Shown: piece by piece, positions 8,245 to 20,000 of the stretch
Numbering within the stretch: the stretch's first letter is position 1
Layout of the letters: every line of letters starts with the position of its first letter
NCBI RefSeq assembly: GCF_036067295.1
Contig: NZ_CP107954.1
Span: 3,224,001-3,288,000 of the forward strand
Direction of reading: 5' to 3'
DNA length: 64,000 nucleotides
DNA from: Kribbella sp. NBC_00382
GTDB taxonomy: Bacteria > Actinomycetota > Actinomycetes > Propionibacteriales > Kribbellaceae
Program-made: the position numbers and the translations under genes
The notes under the pieces: generated by a model
Told to the model about the DNA's origin: nothing
What the model saw: only the letters and a program-made list of their open reading frames with translations
Databases searched by the model: none

Positions 8245-9216
8245 ATGACTGTCTACGGCTTCCATGCCTCGCACGAACAGGTCCCGCCCGCCGACCTGCT
8301 GAAGGCGGTGGTGCGGGCCGAGCAGGCTGGGTTCACCGCGGCGATGTGCTCCGACCACTTCAGCCCTTGGAGCACTCGTCAGGGTGAGTCCGGGTTCGCG
8401 TGGTCCTGGCTCGGCGCCGCTCTGCAAGCGACCGAGCTGTCCTTCGGTGTGGTGAACGCGCCAGGGCAGCGGTACCACCCGGCGATCATCGCGCAGGCGA
8501 TCGGGACGCTCGGGTCGATGTATCCGGGGCGGTTCTGGGCCGCGCTCGGTACCGGCGAAGCGAGCAACGAGCACATCACCGGCGATGGCTGGCCGCGGAA
8601 GGCTGTGCGGCAGCAGCGGCTGGAGGAGTCCGTCGAGGTGATGCGGAAGCTCTTGCAGGGTGAGGAAGTGAGCCACGACGGGCTCATCACCGTGGACCGC
8701 GCCCGGCTCTGGACCTTGCCAGCCGAACCGCCCGCGCTGCTCGGCGCAGCGGTTTCGACGGCGACGGCGGAGCGGGCGGCCAAGTGGGCCGACGGGATGA
8801 TCACGATCCCCACCGGTGATGACGAAGGGCTGCGCCGGATGATCTCGGCGTACAAGGACAACGGCGGTCGCGGGAAGGTCTGTCTGCAGGTGCATGTGAG
8901 TTATCACCCGGACGAGGCCGAGGCGACCAGGATCGCGCACGAGCAGTGGCGGACCAATGTGTTCTCGCCGCCGTTCTGCTGGGACACCGAGACCGCCGAG
9001 GCGTTCGACCAGGCGGCCGAGCATGTTCAGCCCGAGTCGATGCACCAGGCCGTGCGGATCTCGTCCGACCCGGGGCAGCACGCCCAATGGCTCAACGACT
9101 ACGCCTCGCTCGGTCTCGACGCGATCTATCTGCATCACGTCGGGCAGGAGCAGTCGGAGTTCATCGACGTGTTCGGCGACAAAGTACTGCCCCAACTGGA
9201 GGTGACCCGACCGTGA
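8245..9216 (+). CDS. LLM-class (luciferase-like, F420/flavin) oxidoreductase
   Basis: This 323-residue TIM-barrel protein of the luciferase-like monooxygenase class starts MTVYGFHASHEQVPP and carries HFSPWSTRQGESGFAWSWLGA, GRFWAALGTGEASNEH and KWADGMITI. The sequence resembles the subgroup annotated as probable non-F420 flavinoid oxidoreductases rather than classical F420 enzymes. Substrate and cofactor are not decided by sequence. Its stop overlaps the GTG start of the TreS-like gene (GTGA), and a GGAGG ribosome site for that gene lies inside this one, so the two are coupled. The role in glucan metabolism is unexplained. Confidence 0.85.
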   Translation: MTVYGFHASHEQVPPADLLKAVVRAEQAGFTAAMCSDHFSPWSTRQGESGFAWSWLGAALQATELSFGVVNAPGQRYHPAIIAQAIGTLGSMYPGRFWAALGTGEASNEHITGDGWPRKAVRQQRLEESVEVMRKLLQGEEVSHDGLITVDRARLWTLPAEPPALLGAAVSTATAERAAKWADGMITIPTGDDEGLRRMISAYKDNGGRGKVCLQVHVSYHPDEAEATRIAHEQWRTNVFSPPFCWDTETAEAFDQAAEHVQPESMHQAVRISSDPGQHAQWLNDYASLGLDAIYLHHVGQEQSEFIDVFGDKVLPQLEVTRP

Positions 9217-10886
9217 GGCTGACCGAGACCGCTGACGTCTGGTGGAAGAACGCCGTCGTCTACTGCCTGGACATCGAGACCTTTTTCGACACCGATGGCG
9301 ACGGGCGTGGGGACATCCGCGGGCTTTCGCAGCGGATCGACCATCTGGCCGAGCTGGGGGTGACGTGTCTGTGGCTGATGCCGTTCTATCCGACGCCTGA
9401 CCGGGACGACGGGTACGACATCACCGACTTCTACGGCGTCGATCCGCGGCTCGGGACGCACGGCGACCTCGTCGAGCTGATCACGCTGGCGCAGGACCGG
9501 GGGATCCGGGTGATCGCGGACCTCGTGGTGAACCACACGTCGGACCAGCATCCGTGGTTCAAGAGCGCGCGGGCGTCGCGCACTTCGCCGTACCGGGACT
9601 GGTATGTCTGGCGGGACGAGCCGCCGGCGAACCAGCACGAGGGAATCGTGTTCCCGGACCAGGAGGACAGCCTCTGGCAGTACGACGAGGAAGCGGGCCA
9701 GTACTACCTGCACCAGTTCTACAAGCATCAGCCCGACCTCGACATCGCGAATCCCGCGGTCCGCGAGGAGATCCTCAAGATCATCGGCTTCTGGCTGCGA
9801 CTGGGGCTCTCCGGGTTCCGGGTCGACGCCGTGCCGTTCCTGCTGGACACCGCGGGCGCGACGGACGCCGCGAACCTGGCTGATCCGCACGACTACCTGC
9901 GTGACCTGCGCGCTTTCCTGAACCGGCGCGACGGCCAGGCGGCATTGCTCGGCGAGGTCAACCTCTCCTACAAGGACACCCGGACGTTCTTCGGTGACGA
10001 GGACGGCGACGAGCTGACCATGTGCTTCGACTTCATCGGCATGCAGAAGCTGTACCTCTCCCTGGCGCGCAAAGACCCGGCCGAGCTGGTCAAGGCGCTC
10101 CGCGAGCGGCCCGCGCCGCCCGAGGAGGCGCAGTGGGGGACCTTCGTCCGCAACCACGACGAGCTGACCCTCGACAAGCTGAGCAAGGACGAGCGGCAGG
10201 AGGTCTTCGACGCGTTCGGGCCGGACGAGGACATGCAGCTCTACGGTCGCGGACTGCGCCGCCGGCTGCCGCCGATGCTCGGCAATGACCAGGCCCGGAT
10301 CAAGATGGTCTACAGCCTGCTCTTCTCCCTGCCCGGTACGCCGGTGCTGTTCTACGGCGAGGAGATCGGTATGGGCGAGAACCTCGCCGCCGAGGGCCGC
10401 AGCGCCGTCCGGACTCCCATGCAGTGGACTACCGGCCCGACCGGCGGCTTCTCCACGGCCGACCCCGACGACCTGGCCGGCCCGGTGGTGGAGGGCGAGT
10501 TCTCGCCCGAGCACGTCAACGTGGCCGCTCAGCGGAAGGATCCCGACTCCCTGCTGAGCTGGATCAAGCTGCTCGCCCAGCGTTACCGCGAGTGCCCCGA
10601 GCTGTCCTGGGGCGAGTGCACGATCCTCGAGCACGACGCGCCGTCGGTGGTCGCCCACCGTTCGGACTACGAGGGCGGCACGGTGATCGCCCTGCACAAC
10701 TTCTCGGCCGATCCCGCCGAGATCACCCTGGCGGTCGCAGGCGCCGGCGTCGGCGTACGGGTTGCCGATCTCCTCACCGGCGCGACCTCCGACGTGGACA
10801 ACGACGGCACCCTGCGGCACCGCGTAGAGCCCTACGGCTGCTGCTGGCTGCGGGTACTGCGCCCCGGCGACCGGTACCTCGTCTGA
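9213..10886 (+). CDS. GH13 alpha-amylase family enzyme, trehalose synthase (TreS)-like
   Basis: The product has 557 residues from the GTG at 9213. A GH13 (beta/alpha)8 barrel with all three catalytic acids is visible: nucleophile Asp205 in GFRVDAVPF, acid Glu248 in LLGEVNLS, and Asp316 in FVRNHDELTLD. The YDITDFYGVDPRLGT and NHTSDQHPWF segments are those of trehalose synthase (maltose isomerisation to trehalose). The C-terminal beta-sandwich is at about 460-557. It diverges from canonical TreS after the MQWTTGPTGGFSTADP motif, so it may be a TreS paralogue with altered specificity. It is coupled to the LLM oxidoreductase gene and stands upstream of the glgX-treY-treZ set, separated by the RHS locus. 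Confidence 0.88.
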   Translation: MRLTETADVWWKNAVVYCLDIETFFDTDGDGRGDIRGLSQRIDHLAELGVTCLWLMPFYPTPDRDDGYDITDFYGVDPRLGTHGDLVELITLAQDRGIRVIADLVVNHTSDQHPWFKSARASRTSPYRDWYVWRDEPPANQHEGIVFPDQEDSLWQYDEEAGQYYLHQFYKHQPDLDIANPAVREEILKIIGFWLRLGLSGFRVDAVPFLLDTAGATDAANLADPHDYLRDLRAFLNRRDGQAALLGEVNLSYKDTRTFFGDEDGDELTMCFDFIGMQKLYLSLARKDPAELVKALRERPAPPEEAQWGTFVRNHDELTLDKLSKDERQEVFDAFGPDEDMQLYGRGLRRRLPPMLGNDQARIKMVYSLLFSLPGTPVLFYGEEIGMGENLAAEGRSAVRTPMQWTTGPTGGFSTADPDDLAGPVVEGEFSPEHVNVAAQRKDPDSLLSWIKLLAQRYRECPELSWGECTILEHDAPSVVAHRSDYEGGTVIALHNFSADPAEITLAVAGAGVGVRVADLLTGATSDVDNDGTLRHRVEPYGCCWLRVLRPGDRYLV

Positions 10887-10888
10887 GC

Positions 10889-10906
10889 GTTGTCCAACGG
10901 GACAAC
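10889..10906. promoter_or_regulatory. Perfect short dyad after the TreS-like gene
   Basis: GTTGTCC-AACG-GGACAAC is a perfect 7-base inverted repeat starting 3 bases after the TreS-like stop codon and about 150 bases before the RHS gene. It could be a repressor operator or a short RNA hairpin. No T-run follows, and a far stronger terminator-like hairpin lies 85 bases downstream. Confidence 0.4.
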
Positions 10907-10988
10907 AAGAGCAGTTTGGGAGGTTCTGGGCAGGTCGGTGCCGATTGTGGGCAGAGGCCTCCGCAGAGCGAATTACCTGCATAGAATT

Positions 10989-11025
10989 CCCGGCGGCCGT
11001 GGATCGGCCGCCGGGGGATTTCTTG
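10989..11025 (+). terminator. Rho-independent terminator between TreS-like and RHS genes
   Basis: CCCGGCGGCCG (10989-10999) and CGGCCGCCGGG (11005-11015) form a perfect 11-bp stem with a 5-base loop, followed by a T-rich stretch (ATTTCTTGTT). This is a textbook intrinsic terminator. It lies only about 40 bases before the RHS start, so an RHS promoter upstream of it would make it an attenuator-like leader structure. Confidence 0.75.
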
Positions 11026-11056
11026 TTCGCCTGCAGGTCTCTGCTGGGGGTTGTCT

Positions 11057-14000
11057 GTGCTGCGTCGAAGCATCGCCATGCTCGTTTCCGCCTCGCTTCT
11101 CACCTCGTCTCTGGTGGTCCCGGAGGCCACGGCCAGGCCGGTCGCCGCTGAGGTTCCAGCGAGTCCCGCCCAAGCTCTGGCGGCTCCTGAACTGCAGCCG
11201 GCCGCCGGTCAGTTCGTACCGGTCGCGCCCGCGTCAGTGATCAACGGAGTCGCGGTGGCCGCGGCCGGCGTCTCGACTGTCACGGTCGCCGGTGCCAACG
11301 GCATCCCGGCCGCCGCGCAGGTCAGCGCCGTGGCAGTCCAGGTCACCGCGATCGGGACCACGGCCGCCGGGTATGTCCAGGCCTATGCAGCCGGTACTAC
11401 GCGCCCCACCGACAGCACCAACAACTTCGTCACCGGTCGCAACACGGCCAGCTATGACGTAGTACCGGTGTCAGCGTCGGGCCAGATCAGCGTCTACTCC
11501 AGCGCTGCGTCGAAGGTCTGGGTCAGGCTCCGCGGGTACTTCACCTCGTCGTCCGCAGTGACCGCCGGCTCGACGTTCGTCCCGCTTCCGGCGACCACGG
11601 TGATCAACAACGTCGCGCTAGCCGCCAACGGCACCACCAACTACACCTTCGCCGGCACCAACGGCATCCCCGCGGCCGCCGACGTCGCTGCGGTCGCAGT
11701 CGAGGTCACCTCGGCCGCACCAACGGCAGCAGGCGTCCTTAAGGCCTATCCGACAGGCGAAGCCGCACCGGCCGACGCTGCCGTGAACTACCCGGTCACT
11801 CAGGCTCAGACCAACTACGAGACGGTCAGGCTGTCCGCAGCCGGGCAGGTGACCTTCTCGGCCAGTGGAGCCACCAAGCTGACCGTCCGCCTCCGCGGCT
11901 ACTACTCCAAGCCGACCGCGACCGCTGCAGCCGCCTCGTACGTCCCAGTCGCCCCAGCGACCGTCGTGAACAACGTCGCCCTGGCAGCAGCCGGTACTAC
12001 CACCGCGACCCTCGCCGGCGCCAACGGAGTACCGGCCGCCGCGACCGTCGCTGCCGTCGACGCCAACGTGGTCGCGTCCGCCCCGACCGCCGCAGGCTTC
12101 CTGACCGGCTACGCAGCCGGTACGACGCGCCCGACCGATGCCTCGGTGTACTACGCCAATGCCACCAACACGGCCGCCCACGACACCCTCAAGATCTCGT
12201 CGGCCGGGCAGACCACCTTCTACGCGAGTGGCGCGACCAAGCTGCTCCTGCGTCTGCGTGGCTACTACAGGAAGGCCACGGCTCCGCTGGCCCCGACCGG
12301 CATCACCGCTGCATCAGCGGACGGCCGGGCGACGGTCGGCTGGACCGTCCCGAAGGACGGCGGCGCCGCAATCACCGGCTACACGGTCACTGCGAACCCG
12401 GGCAACCTCAAGACCACCGTCGGCGCGACCGACACCGCGACGATCACCGGCCTGACCAACGGCACGCCGTACACGTTCGCAGTACAGGCAATCAACGCTG
12501 CAGGCACGAGTACCGCGTCTGCCGCTTCCAAGCCCGTCGTGCCGATGGGTGGCGAGGTCCTGTACGCCCATGACGCCGCAGGCCGGGTCAAGGCCGTCTT
12601 CACCTCCGACGGCGCCGGCGTCGCCTACACGTACGACGCGGTCGGCAACATCACCGCAACCCAGGCACTGCCCGCCAACCAGCTGTCCGTTGCGCAAGCC
12701 GGCCCGGCGACCGCCGTCGTCGGCGACTCCTACGAGATCTACGGCACCGGCTTCGGGCTCGACCCCGAGCAGGTGTCGGCGACCATCGGCGGCGCCACCG
12801 CGCCGATCAGCTCGTTGCGACGCAACCACCTGGTCGTCACCGTGCCCGCGGGAGCAACCACCGGCCAGGCATTGGTGAAGGTCGCCGGTGCGACGGTCAC
12901 CGCCGGGTCGGTCACCTTGCTGTCAGCGCCGCAGGTCACCAGTGTCAGCCCCGCGATCGTCGACCGTGGCGCGACGTTGACCGTCTCCGGCAGCAACTTC
13001 GCCCCGGCGACCACCGCCAACACCGTGTCGGTCAACGGCACCAAGGTGCAGGTGCTCTCGGCGACCGCGACGACGCTCACCGTCCGGGCGCCCGGCTTCG
13101 GCGTGGCCGGCAAGCTGATGGTCCGGACCCGTGCGGGCACTGTCACCTCGGCCGGGCAGGTGACCGTACCGCCGTCACCGTTCCTGGCCGTGGACGTCGC
13201 AGCCTCGGTGCACCTCACTCCCGACGCCCCCGCGACCATCACGATGGCAACGTCCAACCAGCTGGCCTTGTTCAGCATCGACGGCACTGCCGGGCAGCGA
13301 CTCGGGTTCCAGGTCGACGAGACGATCAGCGGTTGCTACGAAGCGCACATCTGGGCGCCGGACCGCACCGCGGCGTACGCCGAGGAGACGATCTGCGGCA
13401 AGGACTACCTCGAGCTACCGCGACCGGCCGTCAACGGCACCTACCTCGTCGAGCTGGACCCGCGGAACCCCGAGACCGGCACCTTCACCGTGGTGGCCAG
13501 GCAGAGTGCGGATCTCACCGCGCCGCTGACGATCGACGGCCCGGTCGCGAGCCTGACCACGACCGTCGCGCCCGCCCACGCGACCTTCACCTTCACCGGT
13601 ACCAAGGGCCAGCTCGTCTTCACCACGCTGACCGCGCCGAGCAACCTGGCTTCCGGGGCGGTGCTCTGGGGTCCGCACGGCCAGAAGCTGGTCACCACCA
13701 ACTCGTACTACGGCAGTACGAGTGGCTTCCTCAGCTCGGTCCTGTTGCCCGAGGACGGCGTCTACACCGTCGACGTGGATCCCTACAACTTCGAGTTCGG
13801 GACCTACACCGCCCAGGTCAACCTGGTCCCGGCGCCGATCTCCGCGACCACCACGCTCGACGGAGCAGCCGCGCGACTGACCATCACCAAGCCAGGGCAG
13901 ACCGGCTCGGTCGCCTTCACCGGTACGCAGGGTCAACTGGTCCACGTCGACCTCGCCACCCAGCTGACGTCGACAGCGACCGGCAAGGTCGACCTGCGCG

Positions 14001-17000
14001 GTCCGGACGGCTCGTTCCTGTTCAGGGACCAGACCTGGACCTACTTCATGGACTACCTTGCCGACCGCTACGTGCTGCCGCAGACAGGTGAGTACCTGTT
14101 GCTGGTCGAGCCGGCCGGCGCCCAGACGGGCACGATCGACGTCGCGGTCAACACGATCCCGGCGGATGCTGTCGTCGCCACCACGGTCGACGCCGCGGCG
14201 GTTGCCGTGAGCAACAGTAAGCCGGGGCAGCTGGCCCGGATGACCTTCCCGGCCACGGCCGGCCAGCGGGTGATGATCACCTGCGTCGCGATCACCGGCC
14301 ACGAGTACGACGTCAGCTACCAACTGCTGAACCCGGCCGGGACGAAGGTCGAGACCGGCAACTGCGCCTCGTCGGACAAGGGCATCCTGTTCGACACCCG
14401 GGCGCTGACGGCAGGCACCTGGACCGTCCTGGCCGACCCGAACCGGGCACTCCTGCTCACCTCCACCCTGCGGGCCGTCTCGGTCGCGGCGGACCCGGTG
14501 GTCAACTCGACGCTCGGCTCCAGCCCGGTGGTCAACCTCCTGCCGGGCCAGAACGGCACTGTCGTCTTCCCCGTCACGGCGGGCCAGCGGATCTACGTCG
14601 GCTGCACGCTGAGCGTTCCGGACCAGCAGTACGACATCTCCTTCGAGTTGCTGCGCCCGGACGGCACCAAGGCCGACACCGGTAGTTGCTACACCTCCTT
14701 CAAGGGTGAGCTCTTCGACACCGTCACTGCCGCGGCCGGCGGCAACTGGACAGTGCGGATGGATCCAAAGCTCAACGCGAACGCCGGCGCGACGATCGGC
14801 CTGTACGCCGTACCGGCCGACGCAGCCGTGGCGGCGACGATCGGTGGGGCCGCGGTCACCTTCGACACCGTGGTCGGCCAGAACGCCACGGTCTCCTTCA
14901 CCGCGACCGCCGGGCAGCGCGTGCTGATCGGTTGCAGCCTCGTGGACTGGGCTGCCAAGCAGTACGACGTGTCCTTCAAGCTGCTGCGGCCGGACGGCAC
15001 CACGGAGAAGACCACCAGCTGCTACGAGTCCAGTGGCGGCATGCTGGTCGACACACTCGCCCTCTCGCAGGCGGGGACGTGGCAATTGTTCGTCGACCCG
15101 GACTACATGGTGACGGCCCGAACCACTGTCCGCCTGTACTCGGTACCGGCTGACGTCGCGAAGACCACGACCGTCGGTGGCGCCGGTGTGAGCGTGACGA
15201 CCGTGGTCGGGCAATCGGGCACCATCACCTTCACCGGTACGGCCAGCCAGAAGATCAAGGCCACCGTGAGTTCGTCGAGCTACCCGGCGTGTGGCGGCTA
15301 CCTGCGGCTGCGCAACTCCGCGGGCACCAACCTCACCTTGACCTGTCTGACGGCTGCCAGCTATCTGACTTACACGCTGCCGTCCGCGGGCACCTACACG
15401 CTGTTCGTCGATCCGGCAGACCTCAGCGCCGGTACTGCGACGATCGCGGTCGCCAACAATCCGACGGCGGCTGCCGCAAATCTCGAGGACCGGCGGGACT
15501 TCCCGCGCGCCAAGCCGGCGGCCGCTCCCGCTCGCGCTGTCAAGACAGACGAGGAGGAGGAGCCACCACCGCCGGTCTATCCCCGGAAGCGGGACGCATC
15601 GCTGACCGGGCGGATCCTGCGCACCGATGGCAAGCCGTTGGGCAACGTGACGGTTCGGGTCGTCGATCGCGCGGTGAAGACCAAGGCGGACGGTTCATTC
15701 GTCCTGACCCGCCTTCCGCAAGGCACGTACTTGTTCGTGATGGATGGCAGGACGGCGTCGACCCGGCGGACGAAGTACGGGTACTTCGATGTCCAGGTCA
15801 ACCTGCGCAAGGGTGCGAACAAGCTCTTCTACCAGCCGTACCTGCCGATTCTCGACACCGCGAACGAGATCAGCATCGCGGGCCCGACGACCGAGCCGAT
15901 CGTCATCAAGACCCCCAAGGTGAAGGGCCTGGAGGTGCACATCCCGGCCGGCGTGACGATCACCGATGCCGATGGCAAGAAGGTCACCAAGGTCGGGATC
16001 ACGCCGATCCCGGTCGACCGGACGCCGATCCCGATGCCCAAGGGCGTCCAGGTGCCGGTGTACTTCACGGTCCAGCCGGCCGGCGGTGAACTGCACGGCG
16101 GTGTAGCGAAGATCTATTACCCGAACTATCTCGACCAGAAGCCCGGCACCCGAGCCAACTTCTGGAACCACGAGAAGTACGCCGAGGGCTGGGAGGTCTA
16201 CGGGATCGGGACGGTCACCGCCGACGGGACCCAGGTCCGGCCCGACGAGGACACCGCGATCGAGAACTTCGACGGCGCGATGATCAACGTCTCCGGCTGG
16301 CTGGAGGGCCTGACCAAGGGCATCCTCGAGGCGCTCGGCTCGGCCGGCGACCCGGTCGATCTGGGCACCGGACGGTTCACCTACAAGCAGACCGACCTGA
16401 CCCTGGGTGGCTTCGTACCGATCGAGGCGGAGCGTGCCTACACCTCCGGCGACGGCCGGGCCCGGCCGTTCGGGATGGGCACGATCGGGACGTACGACAC
16501 TTTCCTGACCTCCAAGAAGCAATGGCAGGAAGCCGATCTCAACCTGATCGACGGCAGCCAGGTGCACTTCGCCCGGACCTCGCCGGGTACCAGCTTCACC
16601 GACGCGGCCTTCGAGGCGCGCGGGACCACCGGGCAGTTCGCCGGGGCAACCATGGCGTGGAACGGTCGCGGCTGGGACCTGCGGCTGCGCGACGGCACCG
16701 TACTGATCTACGGCGACGAGGCGCCGCTGCAAGGGATCCGGGACCGCTTCGGCCACACCGTGACGATCCGGCGGATCGCGAAGAACGTCTACGGCAGCCA
16801 GATCGGCGCGATCGTCTCGATCACCTCGTCGGAGGGTTTCTGGCTGACCTACGACTACGACACGGCCGGGCAGGTCCTGGCGATCCACGACAACGCCGGG
16901 CGCACCGTCTCGTACACGTACGACACCGGGCTGCTGAAGACCGTCACGGACGTGAACGGCGGCGTCACGACGTACGGGTGGGACGCGGCCAAGCGGCTGA

Positions 17001-20000
17001 CGACGATCACGGACGCGAAGGACCAGTTGTTCCTGACCAACACGTACGACACCAACAACCGGGTGATCCAGCAGAAGCTGGCCGACGGTGGGCTGTACAA
17101 GTTCGACTACGTGCTGGACAGCACCGGCAAGAAGGTGGTGAAGACCACCGTCACCGACCCGGCCGGCGCCAAGCGGGTGGTCGAGTACGACGCGGCCGGC
17201 TACCTGGTCAAGGACACCAGCGCCTCCGGTACTGCGAACGAGCAGGGGTACAGCCTGGAGCGCGACCCGGCGAGTCACCTGCCGACCAAGACGACCGACA
17301 CCGACGGCCGGTCGATGGTCAGCACCTACAACGCGGACCAGCAGGCGACCTCGACGACCGTCACGCTGGGTACCGAGCAGCAGCAGGAGACGGCGACGTA
17401 CAACGGGCCCGAGGGCGCGATGGACTCGAGCACCGACGCGCTGGGCAACACCACCCGCTACACGTTCGATGCCAAGGGCAACGTCCAGACGGCGACCGAC
17501 GGGGAGAACCGCAAGACCACCTACGAGTGGAACGACGAGGGGCTGATGACCAAGCAGACCCCGGACGGCGCCGGCTCGACGACGTACGAGTACCTGGACG
17601 GCATGACGTCGGAGGTGACCGATCCGCTCGGCCGCAAGACGACGTACGGGGTCGATTCGGCCGGGCGGGTGCAGGAGACGATCGGGCCCGACGGCGGCGT
17701 CTCCACCGTGCAGTACGACGCCGCCAACCAGGTGCTGTCGACCAAGGATCCGCTGGGCGCGATCACGACGTACAAGTACGACAAGAACGGCAACCTGGAG
17801 TCGCTGAAGGACGCCCGGGGCGGTACGAGCGGCTGGTCGTACGACCAGATGGACCGGGTGCACGAGCTGACGGATCAGGTCGGCAAGAAGACGACCTACA
17901 CCTACAACGCGCTCGGGCGGCCGGAGACCATCACGGATAGGCGTGGGCTCACGACGGAGTACCGGTACGACGAGCTGCAGCGGGAGGTGTTCACCGGGTA
18001 CGGCCGGACCGGCTCGCCGGGTGCGTACCAGTACCAGTCGTCGCTCGTCTCGGCGTACGACGACAAGGGCCGGCTCGAGTCGGTCACTGACTCCACTGCC
18101 GGCGCGGGGGCGGTCGCCTACACGTACGACGGCAAGGACCGGGTCGCCACCGAGACGACTCCGCAGGGCACGATCACGCGCGAATGGGATGACACGGGCC
18201 GGCTGAAGACGCTCAAGGTGCCGGGGTTGCCCGACACGGGCTACGAGTACGACAAGTCGGACCGGCTGACCAAGGTCACGCGTGGGGCGGTCGTGGCGTC
18301 ATACGGGTACGACTCGACCGGGCGGCTCAAGACGCAGACGCTGCCGGGTGGAGTTGTGCGCACCTCCTCGTACGACCTCGCTGGCGGCCTTACCGGGTTG
18401 ACGTTCACGTCCGGGGCGCAAGTACTGGGCGACCTGACCTACCACTACGACGCTGCCGGTCAGTTGGACCGTACTGGCGGCTCGTGGGCGCGTGCCGACC
18501 TGCCGTCGCCGGTCGGGTCCGCAGTGTTCGATCCGGCCAACAGGCTGACGTCGCTGGACGGTGTCACCCGGACCTACGACCCGGAAGGCAATCTGACCGA
18601 CGACGGCACCTCGACGTACGCATGGAACGCCCGTGGCGAGATGACGTCGACCACGGGTGCAGTGGGCGCCTCACAGATGCGCTACGACCCACTGGGGCGT
18701 CGCGTCGGAGCCACTGTCGGCAGCGAGACCTGGAACCTCCGGTACGACGGCGACAACGTGCTGGTCGAGGACGGCCCGGGTACTGCCGACGCGACGTACC
18801 TGTCCGGGCTCTCCAGCGACTCAGCGGCCGCACGGGTCGATGGGCTGGATGGGACGGGCAGCGCCTCGGCACTGCTCACCGACCGGCAAGGCTCGGTGGT
18901 AGCGAGGACGGCCCCGGGCACTGGGACAGTGGCGGCGGAGTACACGTACGACCTGTATGGCAAGGCGCGTTCCAGCCTCGCGGGCGACGCCAACCCGGTT
19001 CGCTACACAGGGCGCGAGTCCGGGCCGGGTACGCCGGCCGGCCTGCAGTTCAACCGTGCCCGGTGGTACGAGCCGGGTACTGGCCGCTTCCTGTCCGAGG
19101 ACCCGGCTGGGTTCGACGGAGCGGGGCCGAACCTCTACTCGTACGTCGATGGCGACCCGGTCGACGCCACTGACCCCAGTGGCGCAGTACCGCAGATCGT
19201 GGCGGCCTGTGCTGGTGGCGCGATCATCAACACCGTCGCGGGCGCACTGCTGGGTCGCAAGCACTCCGCGGGCGACTACCTGCGCGGGCTGGCCAAGGGC
19301 TGCGTCGACGGCGTGCTGATGTTCGGGGTCGGCAAGTTCCTCAGCGTGGGACTGCGCTCGGTCCGGCCCTTCGCCCGGTACCTCGACGAGGCGGCCGAGA
19401 CGGCGGCCAAGGCCTGCAGCTTCACCGGCGAGACGCTGGTACTGATGGCCGACGGCTCCAAGAAGCCCATCTCGCAGGTGGAGGTCGGCGACGAGGTACT
19501 GGCGACCGATCCCGAGACCGGCGAGCAGGGGCCGCACAAGGTCACCCAGGTCTTCGAGCACTCCGACCAGGTGATCGATCTCGAAGTGGCCGGTGATGTG
19601 GTCACGACGACGGCGAACCACCCGTTCTGGGACGCCACCGACCAGCGGTTCGAGCCGGCCGCCGAGCTCGACCGGGGCGACCAGGTCCAGTCGGCCGACG
19701 GCAGGCGCTTCACGATCGGTGGGCTGAAGACCGCCGGCGCGCGGCAGGCGACGGCGTACAACCTCAGCGTCGAGGGCATCCACACGTACCACGTGGGTCC
19801 GGACGAGCTGCTGGTGCACAACGCGTGCGTGATCCCGAGGATCACCCCACGCGGCCTGCAGCACTCGTTCGGGCGGCATGCGGAGCAGTGGTTCGGCCGC
19901 GAGGTCGGAGCGAGCAAGATGGGCGAGTGGAGCGCGCTGATCCAGCGGGCGTCGCAGAGCGGCAAGGTGTTCCCCTGGTCGAGCGGCTCGACCCTTACCC

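Noticed and set aside
9135..10982. 615-codon frame antisense to the TreS-like gene
   Set aside because: Translation is low-complexity and motif-free, while the plus strand has all GH13 catalytic motifs.
11051..11056. TTG as start of the RHS gene
   Set aside because: The GGGGG site would touch the TTG directly; the GTG at 11057 has normal spacing and gives a normal signal peptide.
15695..17863. 722-codon frame antisense to the RHS repeats
   Set aside because: It mirrors the repetitive RHS coding sequence; there is no ribosome site or recognisable domain.
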